The notes: generated from the sequence alone by a model not told the origin. Positions 41,394 through 50,436 are shown, numbered from the stretch's first letter. The stretch is DNA of 64,000 nucleotides from Neoluteolibacter marinus (GCF_014904755.1 NZ_JACZFQ010000076.1:1-64000); one strand, 5' to 3'. Made by a program: numbers and translations.

Positions 41394-42692
41394 ATGAAAA
41401 CCATTCATGCTTCCCTTCCGCGGGCGCTCGCCGTGCTGGCCGCGATGACGCTCCCTGCCGCCGCGCAAGAATCCGCCCCGGCGCTGCCGGACACCGGTGA
41501 TACCGCATGGATGCTGACATCCACGGTGCTGGTCCTGCTGATGACCTTGCCGGGCTTGGCCCTCTTCTACGGGGGCTTGGTGCGCGGCAAGAACGTGCTG
41601 AGCATCCTGGTCCAGTGCTTCGCGATGGCGGCGCTGATGAGCGTGATCTGGATCGTTTTCGGCGCGAGCTTTGCCACCGGCAGCTCCGACAACGCCTTCA
41701 TCGGCGACAGCTCGAAGGTGATGCTCAAGCACCTGACGCCCGAACTGCTCAACGGAACCATCCCGGAGAGCGTCTGGCTGACCTTCCAGATGACCTTCAT
41801 CATCATCACCCCCGCGCTGATCGTCGGGGCCTTCGCGGAGCGGATGAAGTTCTCCGCGATGCTGATCTTCACCACGATCTGGACGATCCTTTCCTACCTG
41901 CCGATCTGGCACATGGCCTGGGGCGGCGGGCTGTTCCACCACTGGAACGTCCTGGATTTCGCCGGTGGCACCGTGGTCCACATCAATGCCGGGATCGCCG
42001 GCCTGGTTGCCTGCATCATGCTGGGCAAGCGCCGCGGCTTCCCCGGGGCCGGCCTGGTTCCCCACAACGTGCCGTTCGCGGTGATGGGCGCGGGCCTGCT
42101 GTGGGTCGGCTGGTTCGGCTTCAATGCCGGTTCCGCCCTTGGAGCAAACGCCAGCGCGGGGATGGCGATGATCAGCACCCACGCGGCTTGCGCGATGGCG
42201 GCGCTGGTGTGGATGTTCGTGGAATGGCTCGTCCACGGCAAACCGACCGCCGTGGGCATCGCCACCGGCGCGGTGGCCGGCCTGGTGGCGATCACTCCCG
42301 CGGCGGGGTCCACCACGGTGGCCGGCGCGCTGGTGATCGGCGCCATTTCCAGCGGCGTCTGCTATTTCACCGCGACCAAGATGAAGAACGCGCTGGGCTA
42401 CGACGATTCGCTGGATGTCTTCGGCGTGCACGGCGTGGGCGGCATCGTCGGGGCGATCCTGACCGGGGTCTTCATCCGCCCGGACGCCCTGCCGGAAGGC
42501 ATGACGGTGGCGACCCAGACCTGGGCGCAAACCAAGAGCGTGATCGTGACCATTGCCTGGAGCGCGGTGGCATCGGTGGTGGCCTTGATGATCGCGAAGG
42601 TCACGGTCGGCCTGCGGGTCCCCGAGGAGGAGGAAACCGGCGGCCTGGACCGCAGTTCCCACGGGGAAGAGGCTTACAACACCGAAAGCTGA
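41394..42692 (+). CDS. amtB: Ammonium transporter (Amt family)
   Basis: 432 residues from ATG 41394; ATG 41382 is an in-frame alternative. A cleavable signal peptide (AAMTLPAAAQ) is followed by 11 membrane helices. Family hallmarks are LALFYGGLVRGKNVLS, the first pore His in GGTVVHINAGIAGL, the second in DVFGVHGVGGIVGAILTG, and the aromatic gate region. It conducts ammonium across the inner membrane. The usual partner glnK is not next to it; the following gene starts the haem cluster after 82 bases. Confidence 0.95.
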   Translation: MKTIHASLPRALAVLAAMTLPAAAQESAPALPDTGDTAWMLTSTVLVLLMTLPGLALFYGGLVRGKNVLSILVQCFAMAALMSVIWIVFGASFATGSSDNAFIGDSSKVMLKHLTPELLNGTIPESVWLTFQMTFIIITPALIVGAFAERMKFSAMLIFTTIWTILSYLPIWHMAWGGGLFHHWNVLDFAGGTVVHINAGIAGLVACIMLGKRRGFPGAGLVPHNVPFAVMGAGLLWVGWFGFNAGSALGANASAGMAMISTHAACAMAALVWMFVEWLVHGKPTAVGIATGAVAGLVAITPAAGSTTVAGALVIGAISSGVCYFTATKMKNALGYDDSLDVFGVHGVGGIVGAILTGVFIRPDALPEGMTVATQTWAQTKSVIVTIAWSAVASVVALMIAKVTVGLRVPEEEETGGLDRSSHGEEAYNTES

Positions 42693-42774
42693 AAGAACCC
42701 GGCCGGGGCAGGCGTGCGGGTTCGCGGCAGACTGCGGGCTTGCGCGTCTCCCGTTTGGGCGGCAAGGGAGGGGG

Positions 42775-43539
42775 GTGGACCGCTGGTTTTTGATCGCCGC
42801 AACCGCCCTCGCAGCCGTGGGCGGCGTGATCGGCATGTGGTCGGTGCACAAGGGCACCCGCAATCGCTGGACGGTGATCTGGATGATCGCGGTGTTCGCG
42901 GCGCAGCTCGGGTTCCTCTCCGTTCGCGGGGAAGCGCGGGCGGCCTGCCCGCTGGTGGGCCTGGGCGAGATCCTGGTCTTCCTCGCCTGGTCCCTGACGC
43001 TTTTCTACCTGGTGGTGGGGCCGACGTACCGGCTGTCCTTGCTGGGCGTATTCACTGCCCCGGTGGTGGTCGTGTTCCAGGCGGTGGCGCTGCTCCCCGG
43101 GGTGCTCGATCCTGATCCCCAGCGGGTCACGGGGTCCGACCCATGGCGCGAGACCCACGCGGCGATGTCGGTGCTGTCCTACGGTTCGCTGGCGCTGGCC
43201 GCGGTGGCCGGGGTCATGTTCCTGGTGCTGGACCGCCAGTTGAAGGACCATCACCTGCAATCCGGTTTGTTCCGTAACCTGCCGCCGGTCAGGGAGTTGT
43301 TGAAATCGATGGTGAGGCTGTTGTGGATCGGGGTGGCTCTGCTGAGCATCGGGATCATTGCCGGCTTCCTGATGCCCCGGCAAAGCGGGGGCGGTCATCT
43401 GGTGGCCGCGCTGGCGGTGTGGACCGGCTACGCGGGATTGCTTTCCGTGCGCCTGGTGAGGGGACTGACCGGGCGCCGGACCGCGACGGTCGCGGTGCTG
43501 TTGTTCGTGGTCTCCCTGTCGGTTTTCGCGTTGGTCTGA
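42775..43539 (+). CDS. CcsA/HemX-type cytochrome c assembly membrane protein
   Basis: 254 residues with eight membrane helices and the CcsA-type core WRETHAAMSVLSYGSLALAAVAGVMFLVLD. The conserved His in THAAMSVLSY corresponds to a haem ligand of CcsA/HemX proteins. The full tryptophan-rich WWD motif of large CcsA proteins is weak, so HemX-like is the safer label. The start is GTG 42775. It overlaps the hemA start by one base (TGATG). A HemX/CcsA protein before hemA is a known arrangement linked to haem supply and cytochrome c maturation. Confidence 0.82.
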   Translation: MDRWFLIAATALAAVGGVIGMWSVHKGTRNRWTVIWMIAVFAAQLGFLSVRGEARAACPLVGLGEILVFLAWSLTLFYLVVGPTYRLSLLGVFTAPVVVVFQAVALLPGVLDPDPQRVTGSDPWRETHAAMSVLSYGSLALAAVAGVMFLVLDRQLKDHHLQSGLFRNLPPVRELLKSMVRLLWIGVALLSIGIIAGFLMPRQSGGGHLVAALAVWTGYAGLLSVRLVRGLTGRRTATVAVLLFVVSLSVFALV

Positions 43540-44543
43540 TGGAACTCGTCTGTGTCGGTCTCAATCACCGCACCGCGCCCGTCGAGGTCCGCGAGCGCTT
43601 CGCCGTGCCGGCGGGCAAACTCGGCGAATCGGCGAAGCAGCTGCTGGAGATCGAGGGCCTGGGCGAAAGCGTCGTCCTCTCGACCTGCAACCGCACCGAA
43701 TTCTACCTCGCCGGCGACCATGCCGAGGATGCGGCGGCCACGCTGCGGCGGAAGCTGGCGGAGTCCCACGGCGCGGACTCCGACCCGCACTGGTACGAGC
43801 ACCACCGGCTGTCGGCCGCCAAGCACCTGTGCCGGGTGGTCTGCGGGCTGGACTCGATGGTGCTCGGCGAGACCGAGATTTTCGGCCAGGCGAAGGAGGC
43901 TTACCGTCAGGCGCTCGACGCCGGGGCGACCTCCGGCGTGCTCAACCGCTTGTTCCAGCGGGCCTTCGGCGTCGGCAAGAAGGTCCGCACTGACACCCGC
44001 ATCCAGGAGGGCGCGACTTCGGTCGCCGGGGCTTCGGTGGAACTCGCGGAGAAGATTTTCGGCAAGTTGGCCGGCTGCCGGGTGATTGTCATCGGCGCCG
44101 GCGAAATGAGCCGCCAGACCGCCCAGGCGTTGGTTTCGCGGGGCGCCTCCAGTGTCTTTGTCACCAACCGCTCCTTCGACAAGGCGGAGGCGCTGGCGGC
44201 GGAGATGGGCGGGCGGGCCGTGAAGTTCGACGAATGGCAACCGGTGCTCGCCGGCGTCGACGTCGTGATTTCCTCGACCAGCGCGCCGCATCCGGTCGTC
44301 CTGCCGCATCACATCGAGTCGGTCCGGCGGGTGCGCAAGTTCCGCCCGCTGTTCCTGATCGACATCGCCGTCCCCCGCGACATTGATCCGGCCTGCGGCG
44401 ACATCGAGGAGGTCTACCTTTACGACATCGACACCCTCGAGCAACTCGCCGACGAGGCGCGCACGCGGCGGCAGCGGCAGATCGCCGAATGCGACCGCAT
44501 CATCGAAGAAGAACTCAGAAAGTTGAATCTACCCGGCACGTGA
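43539..44543 (+). CDS. hemA: Glutamyl-tRNA reductase
   Basis: 334 residues. First committed step of the C5 tetrapyrrole route: reduction of glutamyl-tRNA to glutamate-1-semialdehyde with NADPH. The nucleophile C50 lies in LSTCNRTEFY. The N-terminal part has VGLNHRTAPVEVRE, the catalytic domain SMVLGETEIFGQAKEAY, and the Rossmann domain VIVIGAGEMSRQTAQAL. It is shorter than the ~420-residue form, with a reduced C-terminal dimerisation domain. It overlaps ccsA at the start and hemC at the end. It is usually controlled by haem feedback, but no regulatory site is visible. Confidence 0.95.
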   Translation: MELVCVGLNHRTAPVEVRERFAVPAGKLGESAKQLLEIEGLGESVVLSTCNRTEFYLAGDHAEDAAATLRRKLAESHGADSDPHWYEHHRLSAAKHLCRVVCGLDSMVLGETEIFGQAKEAYRQALDAGATSGVLNRLFQRAFGVGKKVRTDTRIQEGATSVAGASVELAEKIFGKLAGCRVIVIGAGEMSRQTAQALVSRGASSVFVTNRSFDKAEALAAEMGGRAVKFDEWQPVLAGVDVVISSTSAPHPVVLPHHIESVRRVRKFRPLFLIDIAVPRDIDPACGDIEEVYLYDIDTLEQLADEARTRRQRQIAECDRIIEEELRKLNLPGT

Positions 44544-45472
44544 ACGAAGAGACCCGACAGACGATCATCGGAACCCGCGGCAGCGACCTCGCGCTGGTCC
44601 AGGCGGCGGCGGTGGAGCGCACGCTATCGCGCGCCTTTCCCGACCTCCTCATCAGCCGCAACGTGATCCGCACCACCGGCGACCGCCGCACCGACGTCGC
44701 CCTGGCGGACGTGGCGAAGGCGGAGGGGACCGACAAGGGGATCTTCACCAAGGAACTCGAGATCGCGCTGGCGGCGGGGGAGATCGACATCGCCGTGCAT
44801 TCGCTCAAGGACGTGCCGACGGTGATCGACGACGTGTTCGAGATCGCCGGGACCCTGCAACGCGCGCCGGTGCGGGATGTGATCGTTTCCCGTCACGCCG
44901 GTGGCCTGAAGGACCTGCCGGCGGGAGCCGTGGTCGGCACCAGCAGCGTGCGGCGCGCGCGCCAGCTCGAGTGGCTGCGGCCGGATCTCAAGATTGTCGA
45001 TTTGCGCGGCAACGTCCCGACCCGCTTGCAGAAGCTCGCGGACGGGAACTGCGACGCGATCATGCTGGCGGAGGCCGGCCTGGTCCGGCTCGGCCACCGG
45101 ATGCTCCGTCCGGCGGTGGTCGGCGGGGTCATGCTGCACTTCGACCCGCTGGCCGAGGACGAGTTCTTCCCGGCGGCGGGGCAGGGTGCGATCGGCCTGG
45201 AAATCCGCGCCGGCGACGAGGCCGCGGCCGCCTTGGTGGCGGGGATCCGCGACGAGGAAACTTTCACCCGCGTCCGTGCCGAACGCGAATTCCTGCGGCT
45301 GTTGGAAGGCGGCTGCAGCACCCCGGTCGGCGTCTACACCCTGCTGGAGGACGGTGTCCTGCAAATGAACGCCCGGGTGTTCCCCGACGCGGGCGGCGAA
45401 CCTGCCCGCGGCTCCGCCACCGGCTCCGACCCGCTGCTGGTCGCCCGTCAACTTTTCGACTCCCTCGCATGA
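44540..45472 (+). CDS. hemC: Hydroxymethylbilane synthase (porphobilinogen deaminase)
   Basis: 310 residues starting at GTG 44540, overlapping the hemA stop (GTGA). Condenses four porphobilinogens to hydroxymethylbilane. The dipyrromethane cofactor is held by C259 in EGGCSTPVG. Other motifs are IGTRGSDLALVQA, DIAVHSLKDVPT and VGTSSVRRARQLEWLRPDL. The next start overlaps its stop (ATGA), so translation is coupled. Confidence 0.96.
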   Translation: MNEETRQTIIGTRGSDLALVQAAAVERTLSRAFPDLLISRNVIRTTGDRRTDVALADVAKAEGTDKGIFTKELEIALAAGEIDIAVHSLKDVPTVIDDVFEIAGTLQRAPVRDVIVSRHAGGLKDLPAGAVVGTSSVRRARQLEWLRPDLKIVDLRGNVPTRLQKLADGNCDAIMLAEAGLVRLGHRMLRPAVVGGVMLHFDPLAEDEFFPAAGQGAIGLEIRAGDEAAAALVAGIRDEETFTRVRAEREFLRLLEGGCSTPVGVYTLLEDGVLQMNARVFPDAGGEPARGSATGSDPLLVARQLFDSLA

Positions 45473-46977
45473 GCAATCCCGGAATCTGTTACCTCGTCGG
45501 CGCCGGTCCCGGCGACCTCGGCCTCGTCACCCTGCGTGCCAAGGAGTGTGTGGAGATGGCCGACGTCCTTGTTTACGACGCGCTTAGTAGCCCGGAGATC
45601 CTCCGCTGGGCGAAGAAGGACTGCGAGAAGATCCACGTCGGCAAGCGGGCGAAGGACCACGCGCTGTCGCAGGACGGGATCAACGCGCTGATCGTCGAGA
45701 AGACGCTCGAGGGCAAGAAGGTCGTGCGCCTGAAGGGCGGGGACCCGATGATCTTCGGCCGCGGCGGCGAGGAAGCGGCGGAGCTGGCCGCGGCGGGCGT
45801 GCCGTTCGAGATCGTGCCCGGCATCAGCTCGACCATCGGCGGGCCGGCCTACGCTGGGATTCCCGTGACACATCGCGACCATTGTTCGCAGCTGACGATC
45901 TTCACCGGGCACGAGGACCCGACCAAGGGCGGGAGCTCGATCGACTACGCGCACCTCGCCAAGACCCCGGGCACCAAGGTGTTCGTGATGGGCGTGGCGC
46001 GCCTGCGCGAGATCACGGCGTCGCTGGTCGAGGGCGGGGCGGATCCGGCGACGCCGATCGCGCTCACCCGCTGGGCCACCACCGGATCCCAGAAGACCAT
46101 CACCGGCACCCTGGCCGACATCGCCGAAACCGCGGAGCGGGAGAACTTCGGCTCGCCCGCCGTCGCGGTGATCGGCGGCGTGGTCGCCGAGCGGGAGAAG
46201 ATCAACTGGTTCGAGCAGCTGCCGCTCTTCGGCAAGCGCATCGTGGTCACCCGCACCCGCGCGCAGGCCGGCGGGCTGAGCCGCGAATTGGCAGGGCTCG
46301 GCGCCGACGTGGTCGAGTTGCCGACGATCCGGATCGAGTTGCCCGACGACAAGGCCGGTTTCGCCGAGGGCGTGACCCATGCCCACGAATACGACTGGCT
46401 GGTCTTCTCCAGCCCGAACGGCGTGGAGAAGTTCTTCGACGCCTTTTTCGCGACCTACGAGGACGCCCGTAGCCTGGGCAACCCGCGGATCGCGGTGATC
46501 GGCGAGGGCACGGCCAGGAAGATGCGCGAGTACCGCTTCGGCGTCGACCTGATCCCCGAGCGCTTCGTGGCGGAAGGGCTGGTCGAGGCGTTTTCCAACG
46601 AGTCGATCGAGAACCTCACGGTCCTCTGGGTGCGGGCGGACGAGGCGCGCGACGTCATCTACCACGGGCTCGTGGCGCTGGGTGGCATCGTCGACGAGTG
46701 TGTCGCCTACAAGACCGTGCCGGAAACGGAGGATCCGACCGGAGCCGCGGCCCGCTTGAAGGAGGAAGGCGCGGATCTGGTCACCTTCACCTCCGCGTCC
46801 ACCGTGGACAATTTCTTCAAGCTCGGGATCCCGTGGCCGGACGGTTGCGCGGCCGGCAGCATCGGCCCGGTGACCAGCGAGGCGCTCAGGAAGCACGGCG
46901 TCGAGCCGGCGTTCGAAGCCGCGCAGCACGATATCCCGGGGCTCGTCGCGGCCATCCGCGTCTGGGCCGGACAGTAA
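45469..46977 (+). CDS. Fused uroporphyrinogen-III methyltransferase / uroporphyrinogen-III synthase
   Basis: 502 residues in two domains. Residues 1-245 are SUMT (CobA-type): LVGAGPGDLGLVTLRA, VVRLKGGDPMIFGRGGEEA, and EIVPGISSTIGGPAYAGIPVTHR. It adds two methyl groups to uroporphyrinogen III to make precorrin-2, for sirohaem or B12. Residues about 258-500 are HemD: KRIVVTRTRAQAGGLSRELAGLG, WLVFSSPNGVEKFF and VTFTSASTVDNFF. HemD closes hydroxymethylbilane to uroporphyrinogen III. CobA-HemD fusions are known in several phyla. It is the last gene of the ccsA-hemA-hemC run; hemB, hemE and hemL are not in the window. Confidence 0.95.
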   Translation: MSNPGICYLVGAGPGDLGLVTLRAKECVEMADVLVYDALSSPEILRWAKKDCEKIHVGKRAKDHALSQDGINALIVEKTLEGKKVVRLKGGDPMIFGRGGEEAAELAAAGVPFEIVPGISSTIGGPAYAGIPVTHRDHCSQLTIFTGHEDPTKGGSSIDYAHLAKTPGTKVFVMGVARLREITASLVEGGADPATPIALTRWATTGSQKTITGTLADIAETAERENFGSPAVAVIGGVVAEREKINWFEQLPLFGKRIVVTRTRAQAGGLSRELAGLGADVVELPTIRIELPDDKAGFAEGVTHAHEYDWLVFSSPNGVEKFFDAFFATYEDARSLGNPRIAVIGEGTARKMREYRFGVDLIPERFVAEGLVEAFSNESIENLTVLWVRADEARDVIYHGLVALGGIVDECVAYKTVPETEDPTGAAARLKEEGADLVTFTSASTVDNFFKLGIPWPDGCAAGSIGPVTSEALRKHGVEPAFEAAQHDIPGLVAAIRVWAGQ

Positions 46978-46984
46978 GGTGGAA

Positions 46985-47051
46985 GGGAGCGCCGGCTTCA
47001 GCCGGCTTGGTGGTGGGGGATCGTCCCAAGCCGGCTGATGTCGGCGCTCCC
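46985..47051. repeat. GGAGCGCCG-family inverted repeat, copy 2
   Basis: Arms 46985-47010 and 47026-47051 match in 24 of 26 positions when inverted. The left arm folds on itself (GCCGGC-TTCA-GCCGGC). It lies between the convergent cobA/hemD fusion and the MocA-type gene, as the other copies also lie between convergent genes. Confidence 0.85.
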
Positions 47052-47071
47052 TCCCGGGCGGGAGGGGAAAA

Positions 47072-48448
47072 CTACCAGCCCTCGCGGTTGTTGCGCTTCA
47101 CGAATTGCGCCGCGTCCGGGCAGTTGGGGGATTTCATGTTGGGGCCGTCCCATTCCATCTTCACGCCTTCTCCGACGCGCAAGGCGATGCAGCCGAGCAG
47201 GATGATCTCGGTGAGGTAGGCCGAGATGTCGAAATTCGAGTAGGCCGGGGTGCCGTCCTTCATCATGTCGAACCACTCCTGGTTGTGGCCGGGGGAGCGC
47301 GGGATCGACTGCGGCACCGCCTTGGCGGCCTCGTGGTCGTCGCCCTTGGTGAAGCCCTTCTCGCCCTTCAATTGGAGGAAGAACTGCGAGCCGTAGTCGT
47401 CCGGCGAGAACAGGCTGCCCTTCTCGCCGATGATCAGGCAGCCGCTCGCCGGCATGTTCCCGTTCAGCGCGACCACGTCCTTGACGATCTCGGGGTAGGG
47501 CCGCAGCGGCTTGAAGTCACCGCCGGGGGAACCGTCATACCACCAGAACTTCAGCGGCGGCAGGCCTTCGCGCTCGGGGAACTCGAAGCGGATCCGCGAG
47601 GACAGGGGGTAGGTCTCCGAGTAGATGCGCGAGGCCATCTCGCACTCAACCACCGTCGGGTAGCCGAGCTTCAGGGCCCGGAACGGCATGTTGACGGTGT
47701 GGCAGGCCATGTCGCCGAGCGCGCCGGTGCCGAAGTCGGTCCAGCCGCGCCATTTGAAATCGTGGTAGACGCCGTCGAGGTAGGGCCGCTTCGCCGCGGT
47801 GCCGAGCCACAGGTTCCAGTCGAGGTAGTCGGGCACCTTGTTCTCGCCTTCGGGCCGGGGCATCCCCTGGGGCCAGATCGGGCGGTTGCTCCAGACGTGG
47901 AGTTCGAGCGGCTTGCCGATCACGCCGGCTTCAACCACCTCGACCGCCCGCCGCAGGCCGTCGGCGGCGCTGCCCTGGTTGCCCATCTGGGTGGCGAGCT
48001 TCTTCTCGGCGGCCAGCCGGCGCAGCTCGCGGGCCTCGAAGACCGTCTGGGTGAGCGGCTTCTGGCAGTAGATGTGCTTGCCCATTTTCAGCGCCATCTC
48101 GGCGGCCGGGCCGTGCATGTGGTCGGGTCCGGAGATGGTCACGGCGTCGATCGACGAGCCGAGCTCGGAGAGCATCTTGCGGTAGTCGGCGAACTTCTTC
48201 GCTTCCGGGAATTTCTCCGCCTTGCGGTTGAGGAAGCGGGAATCGACGTCGCACAGGCCGACAATGTTGCCGCCGCACTTGGCCGCGTCGTTGACGTCGC
48301 TGTCGCCCTTGCCGCCGACGCCGATGCAGGCGACGTTGATCCGGCTGTTGAGGTTCTGGCCGCGAACGATGGCGGGGAAGCCCATCAGGATGCCGCCGGC
48401 CCCGAGACCGGTTCGCTGGAGGAAGTGACGACGCTTGAGAGTGGACAT
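47072..48448 (-). CDS. Tat-exported Gfo/Idh/MocA-family oxidoreductase (second)
   Basis: 458 residues from ATG 48448. The Tat signal (LKRRHFLQRTGLGAGG) is followed by a Rossmann domain INVACIGVGGKGDSD and the QKP version of the family motif (HIYCQKPLTQT) at about residue 130. NQGSAADGLRRAVEVVEAGVIG, the W-rich stretch around YLDWNLWLGTA and the WRGWTDFGTGALGDMACHTVN segment are typical of the exported DUF-tailed members of Verrucomicrobiota and Planctomycetota. It is only distantly similar to the one at 33146, so it is not a recent duplicate. The substrate is unknown, probably a carbohydrate. Confidence 0.88.
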   Translation of the reverse strand: MSTLKRRHFLQRTGLGAGGILMGFPAIVRGQNLNSRINVACIGVGGKGDSDVNDAAKCGGNIVGLCDVDSRFLNRKAEKFPEAKKFADYRKMLSELGSSIDAVTISGPDHMHGPAAEMALKMGKHIYCQKPLTQTVFEARELRRLAAEKKLATQMGNQGSAADGLRRAVEVVEAGVIGKPLELHVWSNRPIWPQGMPRPEGENKVPDYLDWNLWLGTAAKRPYLDGVYHDFKWRGWTDFGTGALGDMACHTVNMPFRALKLGYPTVVECEMASRIYSETYPLSSRIRFEFPEREGLPPLKFWWYDGSPGGDFKPLRPYPEIVKDVVALNGNMPASGCLIIGEKGSLFSPDDYGSQFFLQLKGEKGFTKGDDHEAAKAVPQSIPRSPGHNQEWFDMMKDGTPAYSNFDISAYLTEIILLGCIALRVGEGVKMEWDGPNMKSPNCPDAAQFVKRNNREGW

Positions 48449-48600
48449 GGAGTGCTTTCGGTTGGGTTGCGGATGCCGGCGGGCCCCTTCGTCCGGGGCT
48501 CCGCGCAAGTGCTGCATACCGGGGCGGGGGGATGGCTCTTTCGTTGGATGCACTTTCCTGAAATCATCGACGATCCCCGTGAAGGCGGCTAGATGGTTCC

Positions 48601-49167
48601 ATGCAAAGTCCCGTGGGGAATCACCGGCCGCTCGAAGCGGTGGAACTCGACGAGGGGCTGGTCGCCTGGCGCTGTCCCGAGTCGGGAGGGCTGTGGATCC
48701 CCGCGGAAAACTACTGGAAGTGGCGCGGATCGCTCCCGCCGGAGGCGCTCGGGGACGCGCCGGAGCCGCTTGAATACCCGGTGAGCGAGTATGACGATGC
48801 GGTGAAACTCTGCCCCGAGTCGGGCACCTTGATGTCCCGGTTCCGGGTCGGGCATGGCCTGAGTTTCCGCGTCGACCGCTCGAACACCGGCGGGATCTGG
48901 CTGGACGGTGGGGAGTGGGAGACACTGAGGTCCGGGAACCTCCATCGCTCGATCCATCGGATCTTCACCTCGCCGTGGCAGCGGGCGATCCGCCACGAGG
49001 AACGGGACGCGAGCTACCACCGGCAGTTGGTCCGGCGGCTCGGGGAGGACCTGTTCTCGAGGGTGCAATCCCTGCGCGACGAACTGGAGAACCATCCCAA
49101 CCGGGCGATCGCGCTGGCGTATCTCAATGCCATTTCTTCACCCGGCGGAAACCGGCCGAGGTGGTGA
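48601..49167 (+). CDS. zf-TFIIB-like protein with lost zinc ligands
   Basis: 188 residues. Two segments resemble the zf-TFIIB fold: LVAWRCPESGGLWIP near residue 25 and LCPESGTLMSRF ... FRVDRSNTGGIWLDGGEWETL near 68-108. In the usual motif the pattern is CPxC ... CxxCxGxWLD; here the second Cys of each pair is Ser (CPES), and the second pair reads RSNT. The GGIWLDGGE core is kept, so the fold may survive without zinc. The rest is helical and charged (HRQLVRRLGEDLFSRVQSLRDELENH). A TAGATG box lies five bases before the ATG. Function unknown. Confidence 0.65.
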   Translation: MQSPVGNHRPLEAVELDEGLVAWRCPESGGLWIPAENYWKWRGSLPPEALGDAPEPLEYPVSEYDDAVKLCPESGTLMSRFRVGHGLSFRVDRSNTGGIWLDGGEWETLRSGNLHRSIHRIFTSPWQRAIRHEERDASYHRQLVRRLGEDLFSRVQSLRDELENHPNRAIALAYLNAISSPGGNRPRW

Positions 49168-49256
49168 AGAGCGGAGCCCGGGCGAAATGCCCGGGGAGTG
49201 ACTGGGCGGTTGACGGCTTTCGAGACGGCCGCCAGTGGTGGTCCGTCCGATTTTCC

Positions 49257-49844
49257 ATGACCTCCTTGCCGCCATCCGATCCGAATCCCTACGCGCCGCC
49301 GTCCGCGGCCGGTAGTCTCCCGTCCTTGACCGCGGGGGTGTCGGCGTTCCGCGACGGGAAGTTCCTGATGGTGAGCGACGGGGCGCTGCTTCCCGAGTGT
49401 TGCCTGGTGACCAACCGGAGCACCGGACAGGAAGACTGGCGAAAGCAGGTCAAGATCTCGTGGTACCCGACCTGGATTCTCATCACGATCATCGTGCACC
49501 TGTTGCTTGCACTTGTCCTGATGTTGATTTTCCAGAAGAAGGCCAAGGTCACCTACAGCTTGAGCAAGGAGACGCGGGGGAAAATCGTGAAGAAACGCCT
49601 GCTTGGATTCGGGCTCATGGTCCCGTCGGTGGTCCTCATGTCGGCAGGGATTGCCTACTCGGACCGCATTGAGGGAGCGGGTGCCGCGATCCTGGGCGGG
49701 ATTCTGGCATTGATCTTCGGGCTGATCGCCCTGGTGGTCGCCAATCCGGTGAAAGTGACCGGACATCGCAATGGATGGTTCAAGATCAAGGGCTGCTCCC
49801 CGGAATTCCTCGAGACCCTGCCGGTCTTTCGGGGGCCGTTCTGA
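49257..49844 (+). CDS. Membrane protein of unknown function (195 aa)
   Basis: Starts at ATG 49257. An N-terminal Pro-rich cytoplasmic part (PPSDPNPYAPPSAAG) is followed by FRDGKFLMVSDGALLPECCLVTNR. Three or four membrane helices come next (about 80-100, 123-143, 150-172). The C-terminal GHRNGWFKIKGCSPEFLETLP is cytoplasmic. The NPYAPP motif and the C-V-T-N-R line resemble small verrucomicrobial/planctomycete membrane proteins that accept no precise family name. No neighbour gives a clue. Confidence 0.65.
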   Translation: MTSLPPSDPNPYAPPSAAGSLPSLTAGVSAFRDGKFLMVSDGALLPECCLVTNRSTGQEDWRKQVKISWYPTWILITIIVHLLLALVLMLIFQKKAKVTYSLSKETRGKIVKKRLLGFGLMVPSVVLMSAGIAYSDRIEGAGAAILGGILALIFGLIALVVANPVKVTGHRNGWFKIKGCSPEFLETLPVFRGPF

Positions 49845-50019
49845 TTCCGGATGGCCGGGGCCGGCACAAGATGCTTGGGTCGGCGGACGATCCGTGAGAG
49901 GCTCCGGAAATGCTGCCCGTTCCGGGCATGGGTCGTTTGCTTTGGCGGTTGAAGGAAATTTTGGTCGTTGCGAGTTGAAGCGCTGTGTCGCGGTGGAGTC
50001 CCGGGCGGAATGAAACACC

Positions 50020-50382
50020 ATGATGAAACTGTTTATCGGCAACCTCTCCTACGACACCACTGAAGAACAAATCCGCGAGGCCCTGGAGGGACTCGGAACG
50101 ATCCTCGACTATCAGCGTCCGGTAGATTTCCAAACCGGCAAGCCGCGCGGATTTGCCTTTGTGACCTTCGAAACACGTGAGGAGGCTGAAGCGGCGATGG
50201 AGGCGCTGAACCGGAAAAAAATCGACGGCCGTGAACTCAAGGTGAACGAGGCCGAGGAGCGCCGCGGCGGCCATCCCGCGGATCGTCCGAAGTGGGTGTC
50301 GATGAAGGTGGAGAAGATGCGTCCGGTCGACGATCGCCCGGTGGGGCCCGACGGCAAGAAGATCCGCTACAAGTCGATCTGA
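50020..50382 (+). CDS. RRM-type RNA-binding protein
   Basis: 120 residues. One complete RRM domain (about 1-80) with RNP2 LFIGNL and RNP1 RGFAFVTF, both with the aromatic residues that stack on RNA. A basic, Pro-rich tail (KVEKMRPVDDRPVGPDGKKIRYKSI) replaces the usual Gly-rich tail. Small bacterial RRM proteins bind single-stranded RNA and are often cold-induced. A 175-base non-coding stretch before the gene could hold a long leader. ATG 50020 and 50023 are both possible starts. Confidence 0.9.
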   Translation: MMKLFIGNLSYDTTEEQIREALEGLGTILDYQRPVDFQTGKPRGFAFVTFETREEAEAAMEALNRKKIDGRELKVNEAEERRGGHPADRPKWVSMKVEKMRPVDDRPVGPDGKKIRYKSI

Positions 50383-50391
50383 GCGGAGAAA

Positions 50392-50412
50392 GGGAAAAAG
50401 CTGGCCTTTCCC
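50392..50412 (+). terminator. Hairpin after the RRM gene
   Basis: GGGAAA (50392-50397) pairs with TTTCCC (50407-50412), nine bases apart, eight bases after the RRM stop. No T-run follows. Confidence 0.3.
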
Positions 50413-50436
50413 GTCCCTTCCCGCCGCCATCGGGGC

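Noticed and set aside
42695-42723. Terminator hairpin after amtB (GAACCC/GGGTTC)
   Set aside because: Six-base stem with a 17-base loop and no T-run; too weak to list.
49845-50019. tRNA or small RNA gene in the longer gaps
   Set aside because: No T-loop consensus, cloverleaf pairing or terminator pattern was found in this gap or the other longer gaps.
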